NCBI RefSeq assembly: GCF_963877135.1
Contig: NZ_CAWNSW010000163.1
Location: forward strand, 34,393-98,392
Direction: 5' to 3'
Source: Stenomitos frigidus_A
GTDB lineage: Bacteria > Cyanobacteriota > Cyanobacteriia > Leptolyngbyales > Leptolyngbyaceae
DNA: 64,000 nucleotides
Shown here: positions 17,801-26,498 of the stretch, one piece after another
Position numbering within the stretch: position 1 is the stretch's first letter
Layout: every line of letters starts with the position of its first letter
Notes under the pieces: generated by a model
The model's input: only the letters and a program-made list of their open reading frames with translations
Told to the model about the DNA's origin: nothing
Databases searched by the model: none
Program-made: the position numbers and the translations under genes

Positions 17801-20800
17801 CCGTTGTCCTTCAGGTTGACCGTCACAGTCGCAACACCATTTGCATTTGGTGCCAGCGTGTAGGTTAGTTTGCCTGTGGGGTCGATCGTGGGTGCGGTTG
17901 TAAACAGGCTGGCGTTGTTGTTTGCGGTAATAAAGTTCAGCGTTTGGCTGGCTTCATTGGCTGGCCCAGTCGCAATGCCCGTTGCCCAATTAACCGTCTG
18001 TGGTGCAGCATCCTCATTCACAACAAGGTTGGTGCCAGCTGTAAAGGAGGGCGCATCGTTAACCGGGGTGACATTGACCGCGATCGTTTTCTGGATGCTT
18101 AACGCACCGGACGCGCCGACGGCACCTTGATCATCCACCTTGATCGTGATGGTGTCGGTACCGAAGTAGTCAGCAAGGCCTTGATAGCTAAGGGTTGCCA
18201 GTGCTGCACGAACGTTGCCGATCGCGCCTGTGAAGCTTAACGAGCCGTCACCATTGGTGGTGTTGTCCGCAAAGGTCAGGCCGCCCGTTGTCCCTAACGT
18301 GAGCTTCCCATTCAGCGTGCCCAGATTCACCTTGACCGGGTTGGTACCCGAATCAACATCAGTCGTGTCAATCAGACCTGCGAGCGACAGCGCCGTATCT
18401 TCTAGAACCGTTTGAGCACCCGGAACGGTCAAGGTCGGTGCGTCATTGATGGGGTTGACAATCAAGTCGATCGTCTTTGTGTCGGTCTTCGCACCGCCCG
18501 CCCCTGTGCTGCCCTGGTCAGTGACAGCAATACTAATTGTATCGGGACCGTTGAAATTCGACAGTCCTTTATAAACCAGGCTACTGAGCGCATTGTTAAC
18601 GGCAGTTAGCTGTCCGGTTAGTGTCACCAGGCTGGTGGCATTGTTATTCACCGTCAAGCTGCCAGGATTGAGGCTGAGCGTACCGCCCGATGCCGACAGA
18701 GTGACCACCAGCGGATTACCGCCAATATCGGCATCGCTGACACTAACGAGCTTCGTGCCTGTAAAGGCTAGAGGCAGATCTTCATCAATCGCCTGGAAGC
18801 CTGGTACGGTTAGCACTGGGGCATCATTCACTGGCGTCACGTTGATGCTGAAGGTGGTCAGAGCGATCGTGCCTGTCGAGCTATCGGACGCAGTAAAGCT
18901 AAAGCTATCGGCGGTTGTTTCCGAACCATCGTGGGTATAGGAGAGCCTGCTGCTGGCGATGTCTGCCTGCGTAAAGGTTTGTCCAGCTACAAGGGTGGCC
19001 GTACCGAGCTTCAGCGTACCTTTCGTTGTGCCAGATCCCAAGGTGTAGGTCAGCGGACCCGGTCCATCGTTATCAGTGATGGCAAGAGCCGTGCTGGCGA
19101 TCGTGCTCGTCGCGCCTTCTGCCAGTGTCAAGCCCAAGTTATTCGAAAGACCAGGTGCATCGTTAACGGGTGTAACGGCGATATTAAAGACGCTTGGACC
19201 AACGGGTGTTGTGACTACCCCATCCGTCACAGTGAAGGCAAAGCTATCAGACAGTGATTCATTGCCATTGTGCTGATAGACCAGTTGTCCACTATTCAGA
19301 TTGGCCTGAGTAAAGCTGGTGACAGGGTTGCCAGCCAGCAGTAACGCACCGTTGGTGGGATCAGTGGTCACGCTGTAAACCAGATTTGTCAGCGGTGGAC
19401 TGTCGCCATCGCTCACTTGCAACACACTACTGTTAATGGTGGTGAGCGCCCCTTCAAGGAGTGTAATGCCACTATTAGAGATTAGAACAGGTGCATCATT
19501 AACGGGGGTTACGGCAATATTGAAGGTTGTTAGAGGCAGTGTACCCGTAGAACCATCAGAGGCGGTGAAGGTAAAGCTATCGGCTGTTGTCTCTGATCCG
19601 TCATGGACATACGAGAGGCGATTGCTCGTAATGTCTGTCTGGGTAAAAGTTTGTCCGGCTGCAAGTGTTGCGGTGCCGAGCTTCAGCGTACCTTTTGTCG
19701 TGCCAGTACCCAAGGTGTAGGTCAACGGACCCGGGCCGTCATTGTCGGTGATGGCAAGGGCAGGGCTGGCGATCGTGCTCGTCGCACCCTCTGCTACTGT
19801 CAGACCCAGGTTATTTGAAAGACCCGGCGCATCGTTAACGGGCGTGACCGCGATACTAAAGACGTTTGGCCCAACGGGCGTTGTCACCACACCATCCGTC
19901 ACAGTGAAGGCAAAGCTGTCAGTCAGCGATTCATTACCATTGTGCTGATAGACCAGTTGCCCGCTGTTCAGGTTTGCCTGCGTAAAGCTGATGACAGCAT
20001 TGCCAGACAGCAATAAGGTGCCGTTGGTTGGTCCACTGGTCACGTTGTAAACCAGGCTTGTGAGCGGTGGACTGTCGCCATCGCTGACTTGTAGGACGCT
20101 ACTGCTAATCGTGGTCAGCGCCCCTTCAAGGAGGGTAATGGCACTATTAGAAACCAGAACCGGGACATCATTAACGGGTGTTACCGCAATACTGAAGGTC
20201 GTTAGAGGCACTGTGCCCGTGGAGCCATCAGAGGCGGTGAACGTAAAGCTATCGGCTGTTGTCTCTGACCCATCGTGAGTGTACGAGAGGCGATTGCTTG
20301 TAATATCTGTTTGCGTAAAGGTTTGTCCGGCTGCAAGAGTGGCGGTACCGAGCTTCAGCGTACCTTTCGTTGTGCCAGATCCCAAGGTGTAGGTCAGCGG
20401 ACCCGGTCCATCGTTATCAGTGATGGCAAGAGCCGTGCTGGCGATCGTGCTCGTCGCACCTTCCGCTACCGTCAAGCCTGTGTTATTTGAAAGCCCAGGC
20501 AAATCATTCACCGGTAGCACAGAGACGTTGAAGGTTCTCGCCGCGATCGTCGCTGTCCCATCGCTTAGTGTGAATGTAAAGCTGTCAGCAGTTGATTCAC
20601 TGCCGTCGTGCACATACTTGAGTTGACCACCTGCCAGATCAGCCTGTGTCAAGCTAGTAACGGTGGTTGCCCCCAATAGCAAGCTGCCGTGGGCGGGTGT
20701 CGAGACGGTATAGGTAATTTGTGCATCTAAATTATCGACATCAGTAGCACTCAGTAGGGTGGTCGTGATACTGCCAGTCGCCCCCTCTGAGAGTGTTAAT

Positions 20801-23800
20801 CCAACATTGGAGAGCAGGGTGGGTGCATCATTGATAGGCGTGACACCAATGCTAAAAGTCGTGGTTGGGATGACTGCCCCAAAGGGATCAGAGGCCGTAA
20901 AGGTAAAGCTGTCACTGGTAGTTTCGCTGCCACTATGCTGATACGTCAGGCGACTATTCGGAAGATTGTTAATATCCTGCTGGCTAAAGGTCTGACCTGC
21001 TGTCAGCGCTGTGCCATTTAGCTTCAAGGTACCGTTAACGGGCTTTTGACCCAATGTATAGATGATTTGAGGCGGTGGGTTATCTGGATCAGTGACTTGA
21101 AGCAGCGTGTTGCCAATATTTGCGGTTGCCCCTTCGTTCACCAGTAAGCCTGCGTTCGAACTTAGTACAGGTGGCGAATTAACCGACGAAACAATGATGT
21201 TAAAAGTCGAGTCGGTGGTGACGGTAGTACCATCGGAAACCCGGAAGACGAAGCTATCGCTATTGGTTTTACTACCGTTGTGGTTGTAAAGAATCCGGTT
21301 GTTGTTGATGTCTGCTTGCGTGAACGTGCCGTTAGCGGTGAGTCCATTGGTGCCCACAAAGAGCGCCCCGTTGATGGGTAACGTACCCACCGTGTAAATA
21401 ATTTTGTCTGGAAGCTGTGGCGAGATGGCTGTGCCCGTAAATTCAGCGTCGCTGGTTTGCAGTAGCGCCGAGGTGATGATGGGAGCTGAACCCTCGGTGA
21501 CAGTTAGCCCTTTATTGGAAATGAGTACGGGTGCGTCGTTGAAGGGCGTGACGACAATACTGAAAGTTTGTGGCGATAGAGCAACCGTGCCACCGGCTCC
21601 GTCGGTCACGGTGAAGCTGAAGCTGTCATTGGTGCTTTCAGTGCCGTTATGGCTGTAGCTTAACTTTGTGCCGCTACTCACGTCGGCTTGGGTAAAGGTG
21701 CTGCCTGCCGCGATCGCTGTATTGTTCAACAGCAAGCTACCGCTGGTGGGCAAGCTATTGAGGCTATAGATCAATTGTGCTGCCGTTTGCTCAACATCAG
21801 TTGCCAGCAGATTCAAGCTCGAAAGGCTGGCGGCAGCTCCCTCCCTCAACGTCAGTGCCGTATTAATCGACAACGTCGGTGGATCGTTGACGGGAATTGT
21901 GTTGATGGTAAAGGTTGTGTTGCCAACCGTGCCGCCTACGCCATCAGAAACGTTGAAGACAAAGCTGTCAGTGAGCGTTTCGCCACCGTTCTGGCTGTAG
22001 CTGAGCTTGCCGGCATCAATATCAGCCTGGGTAAAGATGCTGTTTTGGGCGATCGCTGCCCCATTCAAACTTAAAGCGCCTTTAGCAATATTTGGCGGTG
22101 TGATAAGCGTATAGGTCAGTTGAGTCGTTGGGTTGTTCTCATCCGTTACCTGCAAGAGGGTATTGCTAATCGTTGACGCTGATCCTTCACTCACAGTCAG
22201 CACGTTATTGCTGAGCAGTACCGGTAGGTTATTAGCGTTAATATTCAGCTCATAGGCGCTGTTGCCAGCGGTCGCAGCCACCTGAATGTAATAGGTTCCT
22301 GCTACCAGCCCGTTGACTGTGAACGATTCTGCAGCATTCCCACCATTGGCCGAGCTTGCTACCAGTCCACCAAAGGCATTGTAGAGCTGTAGATCTAAGT
22401 TGCCATTCAGGGCACCACCACCTAAGCCTGTGAGCGCCAAGCTGAGTTGAGTGCTACTGCCAAGAGAGAACTGATAGTAATCATTTAAGTCGATCGTATC
22501 ACTGACTGTATCGCGGTAAACGCCGCTACCGTTGATTGGGCCGATCGAAAAGGCGGTAGCTGTGGTGTTGCCAGCCGCATCTGCACGGACAGCAGGGAGT
22601 GGTCGATTAAAGGGCGTTGTCGCTCGCCAATTTGTATCAGCCGTGATCGGCAAATCCGACGATGAGCTAAAGGTTGTGCCTTTGAGAAACCAAACAATAT
22701 TTTGACCCGTGGACAGGTTTCGCCAGAGTAGGTCGGAGTTCCCGTCATAGTTTAAGTCAACTGCTCCCTGTACCCGCCAGTTCAGGTCATTAACAGTTGG
22801 CAGCACGGCTACACCAGCTTTGGTTGTACCGTTCATCAACCAGATAAAGTTGTTGTTTGTGGTTGATGAATAGTCACGCCAAAGGATATCAGGATTGCCA
22901 TCTAGATTAAAATCGGCGACCGTCTCAATGCGAGCGCTGAGAGATGGGTATGACTCTATATATGCGCTAGAAGCAAGCGTGAGGTTTTTGATAAACCAGA
23001 CCGCATTTTGTCCTGTGGCATAGTTGCGCCAAACAAGATCGGTACTACCATCGCTGTTGAAGTCGCCGGCCCCTTGAATCTGCCAATTTGAATCGGGAAT
23101 GGTAGTCAAAAACGAAGACGATACAAGTGTCGTCCCATTCATCAACCAGAAGGCATTTTGTCCCGTCGCATAGTTGCGCCAAACAATGTCGGTATTCCCG
23201 TCACCATTAAAGTCTCCGGTTGCCTGAATTTTCCAGTTAAGGTCTCTAATTGGTTGAAGATAGACACCGGAGACAAGCGTAGTGCCATCCATAACCCAGG
23301 TAGCGTTCTCTCCAGTGGCATAGTTGCGCCAGAGGATGTCTGTCTTCGTGTTGCTATTCGCTACAACGTTAAGGTTGTAGTTTGTGCTGGGTGTGGTGGT
23401 GAGCGGGTTTAGCGGATCGGTCGCGGGTCCTGGGGAGACACGAATGTAGTAAGTACCTGGGTCGAGAATATTATTGATCGACTCTGCCAACGTCCCAGTA
23501 TTGCTCGAACTCAGCGAGGAGCCGTCTGTGCCTGTAGCGATCGCTCCGGCACTGGTGAGTATCTGAACGTCCGCGTTTGCACTCAAACCTGTGAGCGATA
23601 ACGTGAAACTGCTGGCACGGGTGAGCTTAAAGCTGTAGTAGTCGTTAGCGTCGAGAGTGCCAGCGTTGACACCGATGAATTCGGTCAACGTCTGTATACT
23701 CGCGATCGGGAAGATTGGCTTAGCGGTCGCTAAAGTGTTACCGATAGAATCTACGGGCATCGCTGTCACACCTACAATGGCTTTGCTATAGTGCCCGTCC

Positions 23801-23808
23801 CTCATCAT
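14866..23808 (-). CDS. giant cadherin-like/CSPG-repeat protein with PPC and FG-GAP-like domains
   Basis: A 2980-residue acidic, Ser/Thr/Gly/Asn-rich protein, probably secreted or surface-bound and adhesive. Domains in order: a PPC-type domain (~20-150, with NDYYSFKL and GTYYIRVS), about five FG-GAP-like repeats (~155-410, each with WRNYATGQN and GDFNGDGNTD-like loops), a second PPC domain (~415-535), a run of CSPG/cadherin-like repeats with FTQADI, HNGSETT and VNDAP (~540-1670), VPGxQTVxED repeats (~1670-2540), then more CSPG-type repeats to the end. No classical signal peptide or RTX nonapeptides are seen, so the export route is unclear. An alternative ATG at 23760 (MPVDSIGNTLA) is possible. 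It is single-gene and terminator-flanked. Confidence 0.9.
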   Translation of the reverse strand: MMRDGHYSKAIVGVTAMPVDSIGNTLATAKPIFPIASIQTLTEFIGVNAGTLDANDYYSFKLTRASSFTLSLTGLSANADVQILTSAGAIATGTDGSSLSSSNTGTLAESINNILDPGTYYIRVSPGPATDPLNPLTTTPSTNYNLNVVANSNTKTDILWRNYATGENATWVMDGTTLVSGVYLQPIRDLNWKIQATGDFNGDGNTDIVWRNYATGQNAFWLMNGTTLVSSSFLTTIPDSNWQIQGAGDFNSDGSTDLVWRNYATGQNAVWFIKNLTLASSAYIESYPSLSARIETVADFNLDGNPDILWRDYSSTTNNNFIWLMNGTTKAGVAVLPTVNDLNWRVQGAVDLNYDGNSDLLWRNLSTGQNIVWFLKGTTFSSSSDLPITADTNWRATTPFNRPLPAVRADAAGNTTATAFSIGPINGSGVYRDTVSDTIDLNDYYQFSLGSSTQLSLALTGLGGGALNGNLDLQLYNAFGGLVASSANGGNAAESFTVNGLVAGTYYIQVAATAGNSAYELNINANNLPVLLSNNVLTVSEGSASTISNTLLQVTDENNPTTQLTYTLITPPNIAKGALSLNGAAIAQNSIFTQADIDAGKLSYSQNGGETLTDSFVFNVSDGVGGTVGNTTFTINTIPVNDPPTLSINTALTLREGAAASLSSLNLLATDVEQTAAQLIYSLNSLPTSGSLLLNNTAIAAGSTFTQADVSSGTKLSYSHNGTESTNDSFSFTVTDGAGGTVALSPQTFSIVVTPFNDAPVLISNKGLTVTEGSAPIITSALLQTSDAEFTGTAISPQLPDKIIYTVGTLPINGALFVGTNGLTANGTFTQADINNNRILYNHNGSKTNSDSFVFRVSDGTTVTTDSTFNIIVSSVNSPPVLSSNAGLLVNEGATANIGNTLLQVTDPDNPPPQIIYTLGQKPVNGTLKLNGTALTAGQTFSQQDINNLPNSRLTYQHSGSETTSDSFTFTASDPFGAVIPTTTFSIGVTPINDAPTLLSNVGLTLSEGATGSITTTLLSATDVDNLDAQITYTVSTPAHGSLLLGATTVTSLTQADLAGGQLKYVHDGSESTADSFTFTLSDGTATIAARTFNVSVLPVNDLPGLSNNTGLTVAEGATSTIASTALAITDNDGPGPLTYTLGSGTTKGTLKLGTATLAAGQTFTQTDITSNRLSYTHDGSETTADSFTFTASDGSTGTVPLTTFSIAVTPVNDVPVLVSNSAITLLEGALTTISSSVLQVSDGDSPPLTSLVYNVTSGPTNGTLLLSGNAVISFTQANLNSGQLVYQHNGNESLTDSFAFTVTDGVVTTPVGPNVFSIAVTPVNDAPGLSNNLGLTVAEGATSTIASPALAITDNDGPGPLTYTLGTGTTKGTLKLGTATLAAGQTFTQTDITSNRLSYVHDGSETTADSFTFTASDGSTGTLPLTTFNIAVTPVNDAPVLISNSGITLLEGALTTINSSVLQVSDGDSPPLTNLVYSVTTDPTNGALLLAGNPVTSFTQANLNSGQLVYQHNGNESLSDSFAFTVTDGVVTTPVGPSVFNIAVTPVNDAPGLSNNLGLTLAEGATSTIASTALAITDNDGPGPLTYTLGSGTTKGTLKLGTATLVAGQTFTQADIASSRLSYTHDGSETTADSFSFTASDSSTGTIALTTFSINVTPVNDAPVLTVPGFQAIDEDLPLAFTGTKLVSVSDADIGGNPLVVTLSASGGTLSLNPGSLTVNNNATSLVTLTGQLTAVNNALSSLVYKGLSNFNGPDTISIAVTDQGSTGAGGAKTDTKTIDLIVNPINDAPTLTVPGAQTVLEDTALSLAGLIDTTDVDSGTNPVKVNLGTLNGKLTLGTTGGLTFADNTTNGDGSLSFTGAIGNVRAALATLSYQGLADYFGTDTITIKVDDQGAVGASGALSIQKTIAVNVTPVNDAPSFTAGTNLVVNEDAAPQTVNWATGIATGPANEASQTLNFITANNNASLFTTAPTIDPTGKLTYTLAPNANGVATVTVNLKDNGGTANSGNDTSPASTFTITANPVNDTPSFTKGANQTITEDAGAQTVAGWATAITAGPADEAAQTLSVLVNTDNPSLFSVAPTIDPTTGTLTYTAAPNVNGTAIVTVQLKDNGGTALGGVDSSALQTFTINVTAVNDAPVFTLPSPPTVSEDTTLPITGLSLADIDAGSSSLVVTLAVSNGTLKLGNTAGLTITAGADNTSSVAFRGNLSDINAALSGLSYRGNPNFNGADTLTLTANDQGATGSGAIGLDSKALAITVTAVNDAPVITVPGSQTVDEDTNLLLSGINVTDADSNPNPITVTLSATNGTLTLDPLVAGSATLTITDTLNNINTAIANLTYKGNLNYNGADTITIQANDQGNTGFGGSLFDIKTISVNVNAVNDAPTLTVPGAQTVSEDTNLVFNAGKAIILNDVDSGPNPIQVNFAVSNGTLTLGAVGSGGALTGNGTGTVNYIGTLAALTPVLNTLTYRGKQDYSGADTLNITVNDQGNTGSGSPGIVTGSVALTVSAVNDSPVLVTNRTLTLSEGTSSVITNSQLRTTDVDNTPDLLVYTLFSAPNPLTSGSLRLSNGGGTTATLAAGGTFTQADVNSGYLSYLQNGSETTSDSFTFKVFDNTPGSITIPGSGNATFNIVINPVNDAPAIVNNAKLNLSEGATSTISNTLLSVSDADNTTVQLKYTLSSAPNNGNLRLNGAALSLSQTFTQDDINSNRISYRHNGSETTSDSFIFTVNDGAGGTTGSKTFNIGIANVNDAPTIVASGPATVNEGATLNITNTLLKTSDADNLTSELRYTLPTVPIYGTLFLNGVALAANAIVTQQQIDQGGLTYVHNGSEPSGNDVFVFQVSDGTTTISSRVFNININPVNDAPVLASNTGLLLAGNTPSLTVIGSDLLQVTDVDNTTAQLTYTLTSVPNPTVGALRLNGRQISAGQSFTQADIDSGNVSFDYLGNGSGETFQFTVSDGGVGGTLSNAFFYINFSYS
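18900..20500 (-). repeat. 672-bp higher-order repeats inside the giant gene
   Basis: The same segment recurs at 19031, 19703 and 20375, exactly 672 bp apart each time (224 codons). Each unit is two different cadherin-like domains in tandem. Copies 1 and 3 look closer to each other than to copy 2 over the compared stretch. The spacing keeps the reading frame. Confidence 0.8.
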
Positions 23809-24521
23809 TAGCTAACAAAGCAACGATGATTCTTGTATATCTTTACAAAAAGTCTGTTTTATGCGTCGCAAAAAGATGGGGGATTTACGTAGAACCTGAA
23901 GCATCTGGAACGCGTCATTACATTCTTTAAGTCCCCACTAGATCAATCCCCCTTCGGCGCAGAAAAGCAAACAAGTTCGCTCGCTTCAGACAACGATCGT
24001 CAGCGCTGCAACTCAACTCGGCCACAATCACCGGATGCCATGCTTGCTTAACCCGTGTTGTATTAATCCATCAATGATGGCGGCTGTAGTATGACGATCG
24101 TGGATTGAGTGACACACATTGTCAGCTATTCTGCAAAGGCATTTTCGATCACGGCGTGGGAGATGTTTTATGTGCGATCGGATCTTTACAACGGCTTCTG
24201 CTTTCACGGTGTAAACTTTCTCACGTCATGCCGAGAGTGACATTGTCCATAGATTCAATCTAATGTGCCCTATAAGAAGCATTGATTAGAAATGATGCAC
24301 TAATGCCATATTATTTGAATTAGAGCAGACAAAGTTTGCTTCTAGAGCGTTCAGTTGATTTAACCAACTGTAGCGAACGCTCCTGTTCAGTTGTGTTCCA
24401 GACATGTCGTTCATTGTCCATAGAGATATTACCTGTAAGATTTCTATGGATGGAAGCTACAGCTTTGAAACACTAGCCTTATTCCGTAGCTGAGCCTTTT
24501 TAAAAAACTTGGGGTCGTTTT
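23809..24521. other. 713-bp divergent intergenic region upstream of the CO2-uptake operon
   Basis: It must contain the promoters of the giant gene (minus) and of ndhF3 (plus). There is an interrupted inverted repeat: GAGCGTTC-AGTTG at 24345-24357 with CAACT at 24365-24369 and GAACGCTC at 24375-24382. The 13-mer CATTGTCCATAGA occurs twice (24241-24253 and 24412-24424). Either may be regulatory. I could not identify a clear NdhR/CcmR or CmpR box by eye. No coding frame was found. Confidence 0.5.
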
Positions 24522-26354
24522 ATGGACCAATTCCTCCTCCAGAGCATCTGGTTAGTGCCCTGTTATGCCTTAGCTGGTGCTGTGCTTTCTGTCCTTTGGT
24601 TCCCGTCGGTCACTCGTCTGACAGGACCGCGCCCTTCGGGTTACGTCAATATCTTGACAACGTTTTTAGCGTTTTTGCACGGACTGCTTGCTTTACCAGC
24701 CGTGTGGAATCAGCCAGCACAACAGTTTTTCTTTCCCTGGTTAAACGTTGCCAATCTCGATCTGACACTCCCCTTTGAGGCGTCTGCACTCACGGTGGGT
24801 GCAACGATCTTAATCACAGGCTTAAATCTATTGGCTCAGGTCTATGCCGTTGGCTACTTGGAGATGGATTGGGGCTGGGCGCGTTTTTTCGCTCTCCTGG
24901 CGCTGTTTGAAGCGGGTATGTGTGCACTGGTTCTTTGCAACTCGCTGTTCTTTAGCTACATGATCCTAGAGGTTTTAACGCTGGGAACCTACTTGTTGGT
25001 GGGACTGTGGTTCAACCAATCATTGGTGGTAACCGGTGCCCGTGATGCCTTTCTCACTAAGCGCGTAGGCGATTTGTTTCTATTGATGGGAGTGGTTGCA
25101 CTGCTACCGTTGGCAGGCACCTGGAACTTTACGGAACTAGCAGAGTGGGCGCAGACGGCAGATGTGAATCCAACCGTGATTACGCTGGTTGGTCTGGCGC
25201 TCATTGCAGGACCGATGGGTAAATGTGCTCAGTTTCCGCTGCATCTGTGGCTGGATGAAGCCATGGAAGGACCGTTGCCCAGCACAATTTTGCGGAACTC
25301 AGTGGTGGTTGCAACAGGAGCCTGGGTGCTGATTAAGCTAGAACCTGTTTTGGCGCTGTCACCCGTTGTCATGGCGGCGCTGGTATGGATTGGTGGGATT
25401 ACAGCAGTGGGTGGTTCATTGATTGCGATCGCTCAGATTGATCTCAAGCGCACTCTGTCCTATTTGGTGAGTGCCTACATGGGCTTAGTCTTTATTGCAG
25501 TTGGCGCTGGACAAAGCGAGGCGGCGTTGCTGCTGGTGTTGACGCATGCGGTGGCGATCGCCCTGCTCGTGATGAGCGTTGGCTCAATCATCTGGAACAG
25601 CATTACCCAGGACATTACTCAGCTAGGAGGGCTTTGGTCACGTCGTCCTGTTTCGGGATTAGCGTTTTTGGTGGGTACGGCTGGCTTGATTGCCTTACCG
25701 CCTTTCGGTAGCTTTTGGGCGTTGCTAAAGTTGGCAGATGGGCTGTGGACTACGCAACCGTGGCTAGTTGGCTTGGTCCTGCTGGTCAACGGGCTCACGG
25801 CGTTCAGCCTTGTACGAGTGTTTAGCCGTATCTTTGGCGGACAGCCTCACCCAATGGCACAGCGATCGCCTGAAATTCACTGGTTGATGGCGCTCCCAAT
25901 GGCGATTTTACTAGGCGTTGTGCTGCATGTGCCGATCGTGCTGCAAGCCTTCTCACTACTACCAGCATGGGCAGATTTGAACAAGGACGTGGCGCTGTTG
26001 CTGCTTTGGTCGAGCATTTTTGGTTGCAGTCTGAGTGCGGTTGTCTATTTGGGGAGTGCCATTCCAAAGCCCGTGCAGTTTCCCTGGAAGCCGTTGCAAG
26101 ATTTGCTTTCCTATGACTTCTACACCGCTCAGATTTACCGGATGAGCATTGTGGTGGGTGTCGATCTCATCTCTCGGATCACTTCTTGGATCGATCGGTA
26201 TCTGGTTGATGGCTTCGTCAACCTGGTGGGAGTGGCCACACTCTTTGGCGGTCAAGGTTTGAAGTACAGCACATCGGGTCAGACTCAGTCCTACGCCTTG
26301 ACGATCCTGGTTGGTGCCGTTCTGGTCGGCTGTCTCGTCATGTGGTCGTCGTAA
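24522..26354 (+). CDS. ndhF3: NDH-1 subunit NdhF3 of the CO2-uptake complex
   Basis: Membrane proton-pumping subunit (NuoL/NdhF family, 610 residues, about 15 hydrophobic segments) of the thylakoid NDH-1MS complex, which couples electron flow to CO2 hydration. Family marks include the MGKCAQFPLHLWLDEAMEGP loop, with the transport-linked Lys and His, and DLKRTLSYLVSAYMG. It is shorter than the respiratory NdhF1. It is called NdhF3 rather than NdhF4 because it is followed by ndhD3, cupA and a fasciclin-domain cupS, the inducible high-affinity operon order. This operon is known in other cyanobacteria to be induced by low CO2. Confidence 0.92.
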   Translation: MDQFLLQSIWLVPCYALAGAVLSVLWFPSVTRLTGPRPSGYVNILTTFLAFLHGLLALPAVWNQPAQQFFFPWLNVANLDLTLPFEASALTVGATILITGLNLLAQVYAVGYLEMDWGWARFFALLALFEAGMCALVLCNSLFFSYMILEVLTLGTYLLVGLWFNQSLVVTGARDAFLTKRVGDLFLLMGVVALLPLAGTWNFTELAEWAQTADVNPTVITLVGLALIAGPMGKCAQFPLHLWLDEAMEGPLPSTILRNSVVVATGAWVLIKLEPVLALSPVVMAALVWIGGITAVGGSLIAIAQIDLKRTLSYLVSAYMGLVFIAVGAGQSEAALLLVLTHAVAIALLVMSVGSIIWNSITQDITQLGGLWSRRPVSGLAFLVGTAGLIALPPFGSFWALLKLADGLWTTQPWLVGLVLLVNGLTAFSLVRVFSRIFGGQPHPMAQRSPEIHWLMALPMAILLGVVLHVPIVLQAFSLLPAWADLNKDVALLLLWSSIFGCSLSAVVYLGSAIPKPVQFPWKPLQDLLSYDFYTAQIYRMSIVVGVDLISRITSWIDRYLVDGFVNLVGVATLFGGQGLKYSTSGQTQSYALTILVGAVLVGCLVMWSS

Positions 26355-26498
26355 GTAGGCAAACCCTTCATCGCCAGCTTCAGGGTCCCGATCGCTGATG
26401 GAGTCGATGCATCCTTAATCTCTGTCGCGCCATTTTTGCTCATTGCCTTGTCCTTGACGGTTCATTCACCTGTTCGTCCTTTCATCCTGCACCCTCCT

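Noticed and set aside
15019..23412. Many plus-strand frames of 60-140 codons
   Set aside because: They repeat with the periodicity of the giant minus-strand gene and are its antisense shadows.
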